Positions 8,600 through 16,363 of a stretch of DNA of 64,000 nt are shown in pieces. The stretch is from the NCBI GenBank assembly GCA_965214945.1, contig OZ244029.1, positions 1,984,001-2,048,000 on the forward strand. Reading direction: 5' to 3'. The translations under genes were made by a program, and so were the position numbers. The notes under the pieces were generated by a model. The model did not search any database. It worked only from the letters and a program-made list of their open reading frames with translations, and was not told where the DNA came from. Numbering within the stretch: position 1 is the stretch's first letter; each line of letters starts with the position of its first letter. Origin of the DNA: JAAXHB01 sp965214945 (GTDB lineage Bacteria; Actinomycetota; Acidimicrobiia; Acidimicrobiales; Aldehydirespiratoraceae).

Positions 8600-9439
8600 T
8601 CACCGATGCCGGCCTTGCTTCCGAAGGTCGTAGCTGGCCACAGTGCAGCCGACAGCGAAGATAGGAATCGGCACGTAGCAATGCACCGTCCCAGGCGCGC
8701 CAGCGGCCGCGGCACTGACCGTCAGCAACGTACGGATCTCGAACCCGCCCTGGCCCGCCTGCGCGTAGACCGACCCGTCGTCGTAGTCGAGCAACGCGTC
8801 GCGATCGTTGCGGCACCACCGAGCTAGGAAGTCACGGTCCCACGCCTCGTTGATCTTCCCGGAGTCGGGTGTCGCCGGCCAGTGAGAGATCCCGCCCGTG
8901 CCGACCAAGGCGACCCTCTCGGGTACCGAGTCCGAAGCCCGGCGCAGCGCCTCGCCGAACGACCAGGCTCGGTGCAGCGGCGTGAGCGGCGGGCCCTGGC
9001 AGTTGACGTTGACCGGCACGATCGGGAGATCGAACCTCGGGGTCAAGAAGTGCAGAGGCACTGCGATGCCGTGGTCGAGGCGCCATTCCTCGGCATAGGA
9101 GACATCGGAACTCTGCATCACCTCGACGATGAGCCGCAGCGACAGGTCGCGGTTGCCGGGGGCGCGGAACTTTTCTATGCCGAGCCAGACGGAGTCCTCG
9201 ATCGGGCCGTCGTAGAACTCGGCCATGCCTATGGCGAAGCTCGGCATATTGTCCATGAAGAAGTTGGCGAAGTGCTCGGCGGCGACCACGATCAGGGCCT
9301 CGGCCCCGGATGCCTCGATGTCGGCCCTCATTCGCTGGTACGCCGCGTAGAAGGCGTCGCGAGCCTCAGGATCGGCCTTGTCGGCTCGGCTGGTGATGCC
9401 CGGGGCATGGCTGGATACCCCCGCGTAGACAAGCGCCAT
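8600..9439 (-). CDS. Class III extradiol ring-cleavage dioxygenase, catalytic subunit (LigB-like)
   Basis: Non-haem Fe(II) dioxygenase that opens catechol rings next to the hydroxyl pair. 279 aa. The early histidine in SSHAPGI and the second in AAEHFANFF match the iron-ligand positions of the LigB superfamily; LDHGIAVPLHFL and GTGGISHWP are further conserved blocks. Its ATG overlaps the stop of the upstream LigA-like gene by one base (TGATG), so the two subunits are translationally coupled. Divergently transcribed FAH and hydratase genes complete a meta-cleavage module. Substrate could be protocatechuate, gallate, homoprotocatechuate or a dihydroxyphenylpropionate-like compound; sequence alone does not decide. 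Confidence 0.9.
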   Translation of the reverse strand: MALVYAGVSSHAPGITSRADKADPEARDAFYAAYQRMRADIEASGAEALIVVAAEHFANFFMDNMPSFAIGMAEFYDGPIEDSVWLGIEKFRAPGNRDLSLRLIVEVMQSSDVSYAEEWRLDHGIAVPLHFLTPRFDLPIVPVNVNCQGPPLTPLHRAWSFGEALRRASDSVPERVALVGTGGISHWPATPDSGKINEAWDRDFLARWCRNDRDALLDYDDGSVYAQAGQGGFEIRTLLTVSAAAAGAPGTVHCYVPIPIFAVGCTVASYDLRKQGRHR

Positions 9440-9855
9440 CAGCCTTCTCTCCGGTCGTCGCCCGGGTCGTCGCTCCGATTGCCGCTCTGGTCACCGCGCC
9501 CGGCGGCGGTCTCCGACCTCTGGCCCAGCCGGGACGCATGCGCTTCGACCCCCTCGTACCCGGTCAAGGCGTAAACCCCTTCGCGCACCGGGCCGTGCTC
9601 GGCGATGCCGTCACGCATGCGCTGTAGGTAGTCGGTCCACTCGATCTGATGGAACGCCGCGAAGTGCATAAGGATCTGGCCGTTGACCCCAAAGTGGAAT
9701 AGCAGCCCGATGTCGGGCTTGACCAGAGCCTCGATCTCCTCGGCAGTCAGCTCGTAGGGCTTGAGCACGGCCCGGCGATCGGCCCGGTAGCGCTCCTGCA
9801 TCTGGCCGTCGCGGTTCAGTTCGTAGAGGAACTTCTGGACGTAGTAGAGGCTCAT
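9439..9855 (-). CDS. Extradiol dioxygenase small subunit (LigA-like)
   Basis: Small partner subunit of the LigAB-type dioxygenase. From the ATG at 9855 the protein (138 aa) begins MSLYYVQKFLYELNRD and contains RYRADRRAVLKPYELTAEE, a pattern typical of LigA domains (short helical protein covering the active site of LigB). An in-frame upstream ATG at 9915 would add 20 residues that do not look like the family; it sits a few bases after an AATAAT (-10-like) sequence and could be a leaderless start, so the N-terminus is uncertain. The C-terminus is extended and polar (Arg/Gly/Asp-rich) beyond the LigA core. Coupled to ligB by the TGATG overlap. Confidence 0.85.
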   Translation of the reverse strand: MSLYYVQKFLYELNRDGQMQERYRADRRAVLKPYELTAEEIEALVKPDIGLLFHFGVNGQILMHFAAFHQIEWTDYLQRMRDGIAEHGPVREGVYALTGYEGVEAHASRLGQRSETAAGRGDQSGNRSDDPGDDRREG

Positions 9856-9996
9856 GAGGACGGATCGGGAATCGAGTGGGAGTCGCGGTGGCACGGACCG
9901 GACTAAGCGGAACATCCGGAATTATTCACATGCTAATCATCTACCTAACATGTTCATTATCTGAAGCTCCCTCCGGTTCCACATGAACGAAACTCC
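9856..9996. promoter_or_regulatory. Divergent promoter region between the dioxygenase and FAH/hydratase operons
   Basis: A 141-bp gap between the two outward-facing halves of the aromatic cluster. It includes the AT-richest stretch of the neighbourhood (about 9921-9962), with an 8-bp palindrome AACATGTT near 9948 and a nearby CACATG. On the minus strand TGTGAATAAT (an extended -10-like sequence) lies just before the ATG at 9915. The arrangement suits a shared operator for a pathway regulator, though no regulator gene lies next to it. Confidence 0.45.
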
Positions 9997-10923
9997 ATGA
10001 CCCGTCTCTTGTCCTACTCGATCGCCGGCCGCGCCACTTTCGGAATCATGGGCGAAGGCGGCGTGGTGGACCTCGGTCTCCGCATGCCCAGCGTCGCCGA
10101 CCTCGGCGGTCTGATCGGGGCTGGGCTGCTCGAAGAGGCCCGATCCCACGAAGACGACGCCGCAGATCACTCTCTTGATGACATCACTTACGAACGTCTG
10201 CTGCCTTGGCCGGGCAAGATTTTCTGTATCGGGGTCAACTACTGTGGCCGGGCCGATGAGTACGCAGACCGCAGCGACACCGGCTACCCCTCGGTGTTTC
10301 TGCGGGTGCCCGACTCCCTGACCGGCCACGAGCGCGGCCTGATCCGACCTCCCGAGAGCCCTCAACTCGACTACGAGGGCGAGATTGTGGTGGTCATCGG
10401 CGCGGCCGGACGCAGGATCCCCATCGACCAGGCTCGCAGGCACATCGCCGGCCTGACCCTCGGCAACGAGGGCACGATCCGAGACTGGACCAGGCATGCG
10501 AAGTTCAACGTGACCCAGGGCAAGAACTGGGAGGCGACCGGCGCGATCGGGCCGTGGCTCGTGCCTGTCGACGAGATTGGTGACCTCGACTGTCTGCATC
10601 TAACGACCCGAGTGAACGGCGAACTCCGCCAGAAAGACACGTCAGCCGCCATGAAGTACTCAATCGAATACCAGATCCACTACTTGTCCACCTTCACGAC
10701 TCTGCACCCCGGCGACGTAATCTTCACCGGGACGCCGACCGGCGCCGGTGTCCGCTCCAATCCTCCGATCTGGCTGCAACCCGGAGACGTGGTGGAGGTG
10801 AGCGTTCCCGAGATCGGAACGCTCCGCAACACTGTCATCGACGAGCCAGCGATCTCGACCACACGCTGGGCCAGGCCTGAACCCCAGACCACTCTGGCCG
10901 ACTTCGAGGACACCGCGTCATGA
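9997..10923 (+). CDS. Fumarylacetoacetate hydrolase (FAH) family protein
   Basis: FAH-fold metal-dependent C-C hydrolase, isomerase or decarboxylase, 308 aa. The core has CIGVNYCGRADEYA, YEGEIVVVIG (metal-ligand acidic residues), the lysine/glutamate block TQGKNWEATGAIGPWL and the C-terminal GDVIFTGTPTGAGV, all hallmark FAH elements. Followed by a hydratase gene whose start overlaps its stop (ATGA at 10920-10923) and divergent from the LigAB genes, it most likely processes the ring-cleavage product (isomerisation/decarboxylation as HpaG, or hydrolysis). No strong ribosome-binding site precedes the ATG. Which of the FAH reactions it carries out is inference from context. Confidence 0.9.
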   Translation: MTRLLSYSIAGRATFGIMGEGGVVDLGLRMPSVADLGGLIGAGLLEEARSHEDDAADHSLDDITYERLLPWPGKIFCIGVNYCGRADEYADRSDTGYPSVFLRVPDSLTGHERGLIRPPESPQLDYEGEIVVVIGAAGRRIPIDQARRHIAGLTLGNEGTIRDWTRHAKFNVTQGKNWEATGAIGPWLVPVDEIGDLDCLHLTTRVNGELRQKDTSAAMKYSIEYQIHYLSTFTTLHPGDVIFTGTPTGAGVRSNPPIWLQPGDVVEVSVPEIGTLRNTVIDEPAISTTRWARPEPQTTLADFEDTAS

Positions 10924-11774
10924 TCGAGCCCGCGCCGCTCACCGCACAACAGATCGAAACCCAGACCCCGCCGCTCACCACGCAACAGATCGAAACCGAG
11001 GCAGCTCTGCTCGACCAAGCTGAGCGAACCGCCACCCAAATTCGCCAGACCACCTCGGTCCACCCCTATATGACCATGGACGAGGCCTATCGGGTGCAGG
11101 CGGCTTGGCTTGACCGCAAGACCGCCCGGGGTGAGAAGCTGGTGGGGCACAAGATCGGGCTGACCTCGCGAGCCATGCAGTCGGCCATGAATATCTCCGT
11201 TCCCGACTCGGGCTTCCTGACCTGCGGCATGGTCTTCCAGCCCGGCTCCACACTGCGGGCCTCGCGGTTCTGCGACCCCAAAGTGGAGATCGAGCTAGCC
11301 TTCGTTCTCTTCAAAAACCTGGCCGGCACCAACCTGACCGTGGAGGACGTGCTCGACGCCACCGACTACGTGACTCCAGCAGTCGAGCTCATAGCCGCCC
11401 GCTCGTTCCGGACCGACCCGGAAACCGGCCGCACCCGCACCGTCATCGACACCATCTCCGATAATGCAGCCGACGCGGGGATCGTGTGCGGCGGGCGCCC
11501 CGTGGGCCCTCGGGAGGTCGACCTCCGATGGGCGGGCGCGCTCGGCTACCGCAACGGAATCATCGAAGAGACAGGAATAGCGGCCGGCGTGCTAGGCCAC
11601 CCGGCCACAGGGATCGCCTGGCTGGCCGGCCGCTATGCCGAACAGGGCCTCGCGCTCAAGGCCGGCCAGACTCTCTTGACCGGCTCATTCACCCGTCCGA
11701 TCGACGTCCGCCCCGGCGACGAGTTCCGTTTCGATTTTGGCCGGCTCGGCTCATTCGAGCTGGGGTTCGAGTAG
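10920..11774 (+). CDS. 2-oxo-dienoate hydratase (HpaH/MhpD family)
   Basis: Hydratase of meta-cleavage pathways that adds water to a 2-oxo-4-enoate-type intermediate. 284 aa; GHKIGLTSRAMQSAM, KVEIELAFVL (metal-binding Glu pair), TPAVELI and TGSFTRPIDVRPGDEFRFDF match the family. The N-terminal ~25 residues are unusual: a 12-residue unit (PLT-QQIET...) occurs twice in tandem, encoded by a 36-bp direct duplication at 10935-10970 and 10971-11006, ahead of the conserved domain. The ATG lies in an ATGA overlap with the FAH gene. A shorter translation product starting after the repeat is possible. Confidence 0.9.
   Translation: MIEPAPLTAQQIETQTPPLTTQQIETEAALLDQAERTATQIRQTTSVHPYMTMDEAYRVQAAWLDRKTARGEKLVGHKIGLTSRAMQSAMNISVPDSGFLTCGMVFQPGSTLRASRFCDPKVEIELAFVLFKNLAGTNLTVEDVLDATDYVTPAVELIAARSFRTDPETGRTRTVIDTISDNAADAGIVCGGRPVGPREVDLRWAGALGYRNGIIEETGIAAGVLGHPATGIAWLAGRYAEQGLALKAGQTLLTGSFTRPIDVRPGDEFRFDFGRLGSFELGFE
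10935..11006 (+). repeat. In-frame 36-bp tandem duplication in the hydratase N-terminus
   Basis: Two adjacent 36-bp units starting CCGCTCACC and containing CAACAGATCGAAACC. The reading frame is kept, so the protein gains a second 12-residue copy before its conserved domain. It is likely a recent slippage event, since the two units differ at only a few bases. Confidence 0.85.
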
Positions 11775-11809
11775 TCCAAGCGAAAGGAGCGTTCTTGAAG
11801 CCAACGAAA

Positions 11810-11834
11810 GCTGAGGCAGCGCTTGCTGCTCAGC
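11810..11834. terminator. Candidate bidirectional terminator hairpin
   Basis: In the 77-bp convergent gap between the hydratase and the mutase gene: GCTGAGGCAGC, loop GCTT, then GCTGCTCAGC, giving a 10-bp stem with a single bulged G. There is no clear T-run on either side, so termination activity is inferred only from structure and the convergent position. Confidence 0.5.
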
Positions 11835-11851
11835 GCTGTCTAGGAAGAGGC

Positions 11852-13969
11852 TTAGTCAGAGACACCCAAGATTCGGTGCAGACGCGTAAGCAGATCTACC
11901 ACATCGACACCGAGATGCCAGAATTCGTCCACGCCTACTTCTCTCAGTAATGCGGGCAGGTTGGGGATCAGCTCAGAGCCACGATCAATGCCGTGACCGA
12001 ACCCGGGCTCAGCACCGCGACCAGCGCTTGAACCAGAACCGAGATCAGGCCCGCTGCCGGCGCTGAGCTTCTTAGGGTCGCCTACCAACGCCACGAACGA
12101 CGCACCAGCATCGCGGAGCGCCCGCGCCGTGGAGGTCGCTCGGCGCGCATACACGTCATTCGATCCGCAGATCACAGCCACAGCGACGCCCGCGGCACGA
12201 AACGCTGCGGCAGCGGCCACAGGGGATTCGAAGCCGTCGCCGTCGCCGCCACGGGCTTCGACACCCCCAGCGGCCAGCAGGTTCCGCGCCCATGTCGTGC
12301 GCCGCGAGTGAGACGCCAGCGACCCCAGCGCGGCAAGCCACACGCAGGGGTGCTCACCGGTGGCCGCCCTGTGCCTGTCGGCTGCATTGCGCAAGGTCTC
12401 AAAAGGCTCCGACAGCCTGCGCACCGGCAACCCCTTCGCCACACGGCCGCCATACGCCCCCTGCCGGATGAGCGGGACATGGGAGACAATTTTGGAAGCC
12501 GGCAGCCGATCTCCGGTCTGACGTGCGGTCAGATGCTCAGTTAGCAGTGGGAAGTCGCTGACGCCGGTCACGACCTCGTCGCGGGTTCGCAGTCCAGCCT
12601 CACGGGTCGACCAGCTAGCGTCGACTGATCGCCCGATCGTCCCGTCGCCTAGCGCCGTGCCCATGCCGCCGCAGGCCTCTACCTGCTGCATGATCTGCCA
12701 CGCCTTGTTGGCAAGCGAGCTGGTGAGCGCCTCCACGTAGTACGAGCCGCCCGCCGGATCGGCCGATCGGGCTAGGTGTGATTCTTCCACCAGCACAAGC
12801 TGCGTGTTGCGCGCCAGCCTTCGCCCCAGAGCTGAGCCGTTCTGCCTGCCGAAGGGCCGCTCACCGGACATCAAGTCAGGACGCAGCCGATCAAAGGGCA
12901 GCACAGTCACTGCGTTGGCGTTTCCGACCCCCGCCGCGAACGCAGCCGTCGTCGCCCGCAGCAGGTTCACCCATGGGTCGCTGCGGCTGTACATCAGCTC
13001 GGCGGTCACAGCGTGCTGGTACTGGACTGCCGGCCCGGGCGTGCTGCCGCTCGCCGTGACGGCCCTGGCCCACATCACTCGGGCGGCTCGCAGCGCCGCA
13101 ATGGTCATGAACTCATCCGCGGTCGCCGGCAGCCGGAAGGCGATCAAATCCGCAGCTGAGTCAACCGTGAGGCCAGCACCCACCAGCAGCCGCAGGTACT
13201 CGATCCCGGTGGCCGTGGCCCATGCGAGCCACTGAGCCTCGGTGGCACCGGCATCGCAGTACCGGGTGGCATCCACAGTGAAAGCACGCACTCCGGGCCC
13301 TAGCGTCGGTCCGGCAGCTGATGCAGCAGCTGGTTTCGGAGCCGGATTCCCAGAGCGTTTGACCACTATCTCGACAATCTCTGTGGATTTGGCGGAATCG
13401 ACCAGAGTGCCTTTACGGGCCCACTCCCCCAGCGGATCGAAGCCCAACAGACTGCCAGGGGCGAGTCCCCAACGCCGGCCAGCCGCCGCCGTAAGGTCGG
13501 CCAGAGCCTTAAGGCGGAGCAGGTCGCAGTGAGGGGTCAACGCCACCGCGACCCGGTCAATCGGAACGCCCTCGAGCATCCGTCCGATGTCATTCGCGTC
13601 TGGCGCGTCCAGTTCGACCGATGTCACGCCGTTGTTCAGGTCTTCGAGGATTGACTTGCGGGCCGCGTCTAGATCGTCGCCCCGGTGGTACTGGCGGATG
13701 TCCCAGCCACGCGCTGCCCGCTGGCGGTCCGCCATCCCTCGGGCCGCCGCGAGCCCCACCGAGGACCCGGTAGACATCCGAGTCGTGTAATTCTGACGCG
13801 TGTAGAGAGGCTGAACAGCAATCCCGTCACGGGTGTTGCTCACGAGCACGTCATTGAAGTTTCGGCCCGCCAGGGAGCGCTCCACGAGCGCAATCCAACG
13901 CTGATGGGCAGTACTGCCCCGATCCGGATCATCCCGATCCGGCACTGCCGCATCTTGAGGCCCGGTCAC
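11852..13969 (-). CDS. Methylmalonyl-CoA mutase small (beta) subunit-like protein, MutA
   Basis: 705-aa member of the methylmalonyl-CoA mutase family. The N-terminal TIM-barrel region is present (VQPLYTRQNYTTRMSTGSSV, RGWDIRQYH, GGSYYVEALTSSLA). The C-terminal flavodoxin-like region (AVAVICGSNDVYARRATSTA) lacks the DxHxxG cobalamin-binding motif, as in the non-catalytic MutA subunit. A Gly/Ser/Asp-rich linker interrupts that domain near residues 645-675. In known systems MutA pairs with the B12-binding MutB encoded next to it; here no MutB lies on either side. GTG start overlapping the stop of the mycothiol-dependent-type gene (GTGA). A structural or regulatory role, or pairing with a MutB encoded elsewhere, is inferred. 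Confidence 0.85.
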   Translation of the reverse strand: MTGPQDAAVPDRDDPDRGSTAHQRWIALVERSLAGRNFNDVLVSNTRDGIAVQPLYTRQNYTTRMSTGSSVGLAAARGMADRQRAARGWDIRQYHRGDDLDAARKSILEDLNNGVTSVELDAPDANDIGRMLEGVPIDRVAVALTPHCDLLRLKALADLTAAAGRRWGLAPGSLLGFDPLGEWARKGTLVDSAKSTEIVEIVVKRSGNPAPKPAAASAAGPTLGPGVRAFTVDATRYCDAGATEAQWLAWATATGIEYLRLLVGAGLTVDSAADLIAFRLPATADEFMTIAALRAARVMWARAVTASGSTPGPAVQYQHAVTAELMYSRSDPWVNLLRATTAAFAAGVGNANAVTVLPFDRLRPDLMSGERPFGRQNGSALGRRLARNTQLVLVEESHLARSADPAGGSYYVEALTSSLANKAWQIMQQVEACGGMGTALGDGTIGRSVDASWSTREAGLRTRDEVVTGVSDFPLLTEHLTARQTGDRLPASKIVSHVPLIRQGAYGGRVAKGLPVRRLSEPFETLRNAADRHRAATGEHPCVWLAALGSLASHSRRTTWARNLLAAGGVEARGGDGDGFESPVAAAAAFRAAGVAVAVICGSNDVYARRATSTARALRDAGASFVALVGDPKKLSAGSGPDLGSGSSAGRGAEPGFGHGIDRGSELIPNLPALLREVGVDEFWHLGVDVVDLLTRLHRILGVSD

Positions 13970-14763
13970 ATCGTGAAGCGCAGGTTGCGGGCTGCTGTCT
14001 CACCCCAGTGAGCGTCTCCGCTCCAAGAGATCGCCCCGGAGTCGATCTTGCTCTGCGGGTCGATCCGCCCGCATGCCAGCATGATCAGCGTCGTCGAGTC
14101 CGCGGTGAGCACCACGTCGGGTGCAGCCAGATCGTCGGGCGCAACGGCTCGAGCCCGACCGTCCACCATCACGCCGATGCGGCGGACCAGCGGTCCGGTC
14201 ACGTCCACCATCAGGCTCATGCCGTCGGGCAGCCCGACCTTCTTTCCAATGATGTAGCCGATCGACCCCTCGATCTCTTCGAGAGTGATTTCCGCGTCCG
14301 GGCCGCTGTCGTGGGTGACCCGGCCCAGCGGGATCGTGCAGTCGCGCACATGCACCCACATGTCGAAGATCCGTATAGCCAGGAAGCGGCCGTACGTTTG
14401 CACGCCCACCGGCGTGAACGCGGGCCGGCCCAAGTCGTCATCGCTCAAAGCCGCAAGCTCACGCCTTCGCGCGTTGAGTATCGCTTCCACACGGGCTCGG
14501 AACTGGGCGCTGGTCATCGACGGCGAAGCGTCCGTTAAGGCTTGCATCCTTCCGAAGGGCGGAAGCTGCTCCGCGGTGATCTCCCAGCCCGTAAGCGCAT
14601 CCTCCACGCCCACGGCGTGGGCAATCGCTTCACGCACGGTCCACGCAGGGCACAACGACTGAACGCGCCAATCGGCGTCGCTCAAGTCGGAACAGAGCGT
14701 TTCGATCTCGCGGTAGCAGGCCTCAGTCGTGTCAATCAGATGCTGTCGGGAGTGCTGGCGCAT
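13966..14763 (-). CDS. Maleylpyruvate isomerase family mycothiol-dependent enzyme (DinB-like)
   Basis: 265-aa protein of the DinB-superfamily group that uses mycothiol. The N-terminal helical bundle has the His-containing segment REAIAHAVGVEDALTGW and a later RIFDMWVHVRD, both typical metal-binding positions. The C-terminal ~85 residues (VDVTGPLVRRIGVMVDG... VVLTADSTTLIMLACGRID) resemble the SCP2/MDMPI C-terminal domain. The ATG at 14763 (MRQHSRQHLIDTTEACYREI) is chosen because the longer open frame to 15249 would run into the divergent acyl-CoA dehydrogenase gene. Its stop overlaps the start of the MutA-like gene. Mycothiol is restricted to actinobacteria, so this gene supports the host assignment. 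Substrate unknown. Confidence 0.85.
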   Translation of the reverse strand: MRQHSRQHLIDTTEACYREIETLCSDLSDADWRVQSLCPAWTVREAIAHAVGVEDALTGWEITAEQLPPFGRMQALTDASPSMTSAQFRARVEAILNARRRELAALSDDDLGRPAFTPVGVQTYGRFLAIRIFDMWVHVRDCTIPLGRVTHDSGPDAEITLEEIEGSIGYIIGKKVGLPDGMSLMVDVTGPLVRRIGVMVDGRARAVAPDDLAAPDVVLTADSTTLIMLACGRIDPQSKIDSGAISWSGDAHWGETAARNLRFTM

Positions 14764-15060
14764 GAAGCTCCTGTTCAGGTTGAGCCTTGTGGTCTTGGCC
14801 TGGGTTTGGCCTTGTGGTTTTGGCCGACTGATGTAACCGGCACGAGAGCGGAGAATAACCTGAGTGGCATCCCAAGCCGCAGCACAATGGCGCTGGGATG
14901 CGCGAGCACTAGTGGCGCTGGGATACGCACTGTCATCGTAGGATGTCAAAGTGACTGTGTTCACATTCCCGCCTGCCTCCCCGCCCGTTTGTAGCCCGGC
15001 ACGCTCTCGCCCGCATTGTCTTACCCGTCTGCCCGCGAAACGCCCATGTGAGGACCGCCG
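14764..15060. promoter_or_regulatory. Divergent intergenic region with two pairs of 25-bp-period direct repeats
   Basis: A 297-bp gap between divergent genes. It contains GCCTTGTGGTYTTGGCC at 14784-14800 and 14809-14825 (period 25 bp) and TGGCGCTGGGATRCGC at 14888-14903 and 14913-14928 (also period 25 bp). The rest shows no gene. The repeats could be regulator sites, but the period may only reflect local duplication. Confidence 0.5.
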
Positions 15061-16323
15061 ATGACCGACACCGCCACCCGAGCCAGCAACTCCAGCAGCG
15101 CAAGCAATGCCGTCGCGAGCTTCGGCGACAGTCAGGCCCGACGCGTCGCCGAAGCCATCGACAAGCTGCTTGCAGAACACGACCCCGCCGAAGAGAGCAC
15201 GACAGAGTTCAGGGGCCATCGCTACGACGCGGGATTGGCATGGGTCCAATATCCGCCGGGATTCGGCGGTCTCGGCGTGAGCCCGAAGTTGAACGCGGTG
15301 GTCGAGAGGCGGCTAAGAGCTGCCGGAGCGGCGCGGCCCGACCCGTCCACCTTCTTCCTGGCGCTGGGCGGCCCGACGATCGCCACGCACGGCTCCGACG
15401 AGCAGAAGCGCCGCCTACTGCGTCCGATGTTCACCGGCGAGCACCGCTGGTGCCAGCTTTTTAGCGAGCCCGGTGCCGGCTCGGACTTCGCCGGACTCGG
15501 CACCAGGGCTGTGCGCGACGGCGACGAGTGGATTGTCAACGGCCAGAAGGTGTGGAACACGCTCGCTCACATCGCCGACTGGGGACTGCTGGTCACCCGC
15601 ACCAATCCCGAGCTGCCCAAGCACAAGGGCCTCACTTATTTTGCCCTCGACATGCGCTCGCCGGGCGTGGAGGTGCGCCCGCTGCGCCAGATCACCGGCG
15701 AAGCCGAGTTCAACGAGGTTTATCTCACCGATGTGCGGGTGCCCGACGCCGACCGCATCGGAGCGGTCGGCGAGGGCTGGCGGGTGTCGCTCACCACGCT
15801 GATGAACGAGCGCAGCGCCATAGGCGGCGCCAGCGGCGGGCAATCCTCGACGGCGGGCAGCGCGACCGTGGATTTGGTCTCCGCCTATCAGAACATGGAT
15901 CCCGCACTGCGCACCAGAGCCCACCTCGATGAGGTGATGAAACTCTGGATACGCGGCGAGGCGCTGCGGCTCAACAACGCCCGAGCCGCGCAGAACACCC
16001 GTGCCGGAAACCCCGGCCCCGAGGGCTCAGTCAGCAAGCTCATGATGGCCGAATTCAACAAAGACCTCAGCGCCACGGTGATCGACTTGGAGGGCGCGGC
16101 GGGCATGGTCGACTACGACTACACGTTACGTCGGCCCACCGAGGTGGTACTCGACGCCAAGGGCGGTGACTCCCATCACGGCTTTCTCCGTGCCCGGGCG
16201 AACTCGATAGAAGGCGGCACCAGCGAGATCATGCGCAACATCCTCGGCGAGCAGGTGCTGGGCCTTCCCGGCGAGCCGCGGGTCGACAAGAAAATCGCCT
16301 GGAAAGACGTTCCCCGCAACTAG
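15061..16323 (+). CDS. Acyl-CoA dehydrogenase family protein
   Basis: FAD-dependent dehydrogenase (420 aa) that introduces an alpha-beta double bond into an acyl-CoA. The substrate/FAD block QLFSEPGAGSDFAGLGTRA, the block GEWIVNGQKVW-like DEWIVNGQKVWNTLAH, and the C-terminal RANSIEGGTSEIMRNILGE are conserved; the Glu in IEGGTSE sits where the catalytic base of many family members is found. ATG start with the divergent gene 297 bp away; 40 bp before the amidohydrolase-like gene, so the two are probably cotranscribed. Chain-length specificity is unknown. The neighbourhood of crotonases, LLM enzymes and SDRs suggests catabolism of a complex acyl or cyclic compound. Confidence 0.93.
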   Translation: MTDTATRASNSSSASNAVASFGDSQARRVAEAIDKLLAEHDPAEESTTEFRGHRYDAGLAWVQYPPGFGGLGVSPKLNAVVERRLRAAGAARPDPSTFFLALGGPTIATHGSDEQKRRLLRPMFTGEHRWCQLFSEPGAGSDFAGLGTRAVRDGDEWIVNGQKVWNTLAHIADWGLLVTRTNPELPKHKGLTYFALDMRSPGVEVRPLRQITGEAEFNEVYLTDVRVPDADRIGAVGEGWRVSLTTLMNERSAIGGASGGQSSTAGSATVDLVSAYQNMDPALRTRAHLDEVMKLWIRGEALRLNNARAAQNTRAGNPGPEGSVSKLMMAEFNKDLSATVIDLEGAAGMVDYDYTLRRPTEVVLDAKGGDSHHGFLRARANSIEGGTSEIMRNILGEQVLGLPGEPRVDKKIAWKDVPRN

Positions 16324-16363
16324 GCAAACGAACGCTAACACCGAGACAGGAGCGACAAAGCCG

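Noticed and set aside
14764..15249. N-terminal extension of the mycothiol-dependent-type gene
   Set aside because: The extension runs into the divergent acyl-CoA dehydrogenase gene and is low complexity; ATG at 14763 begins the conserved domain.
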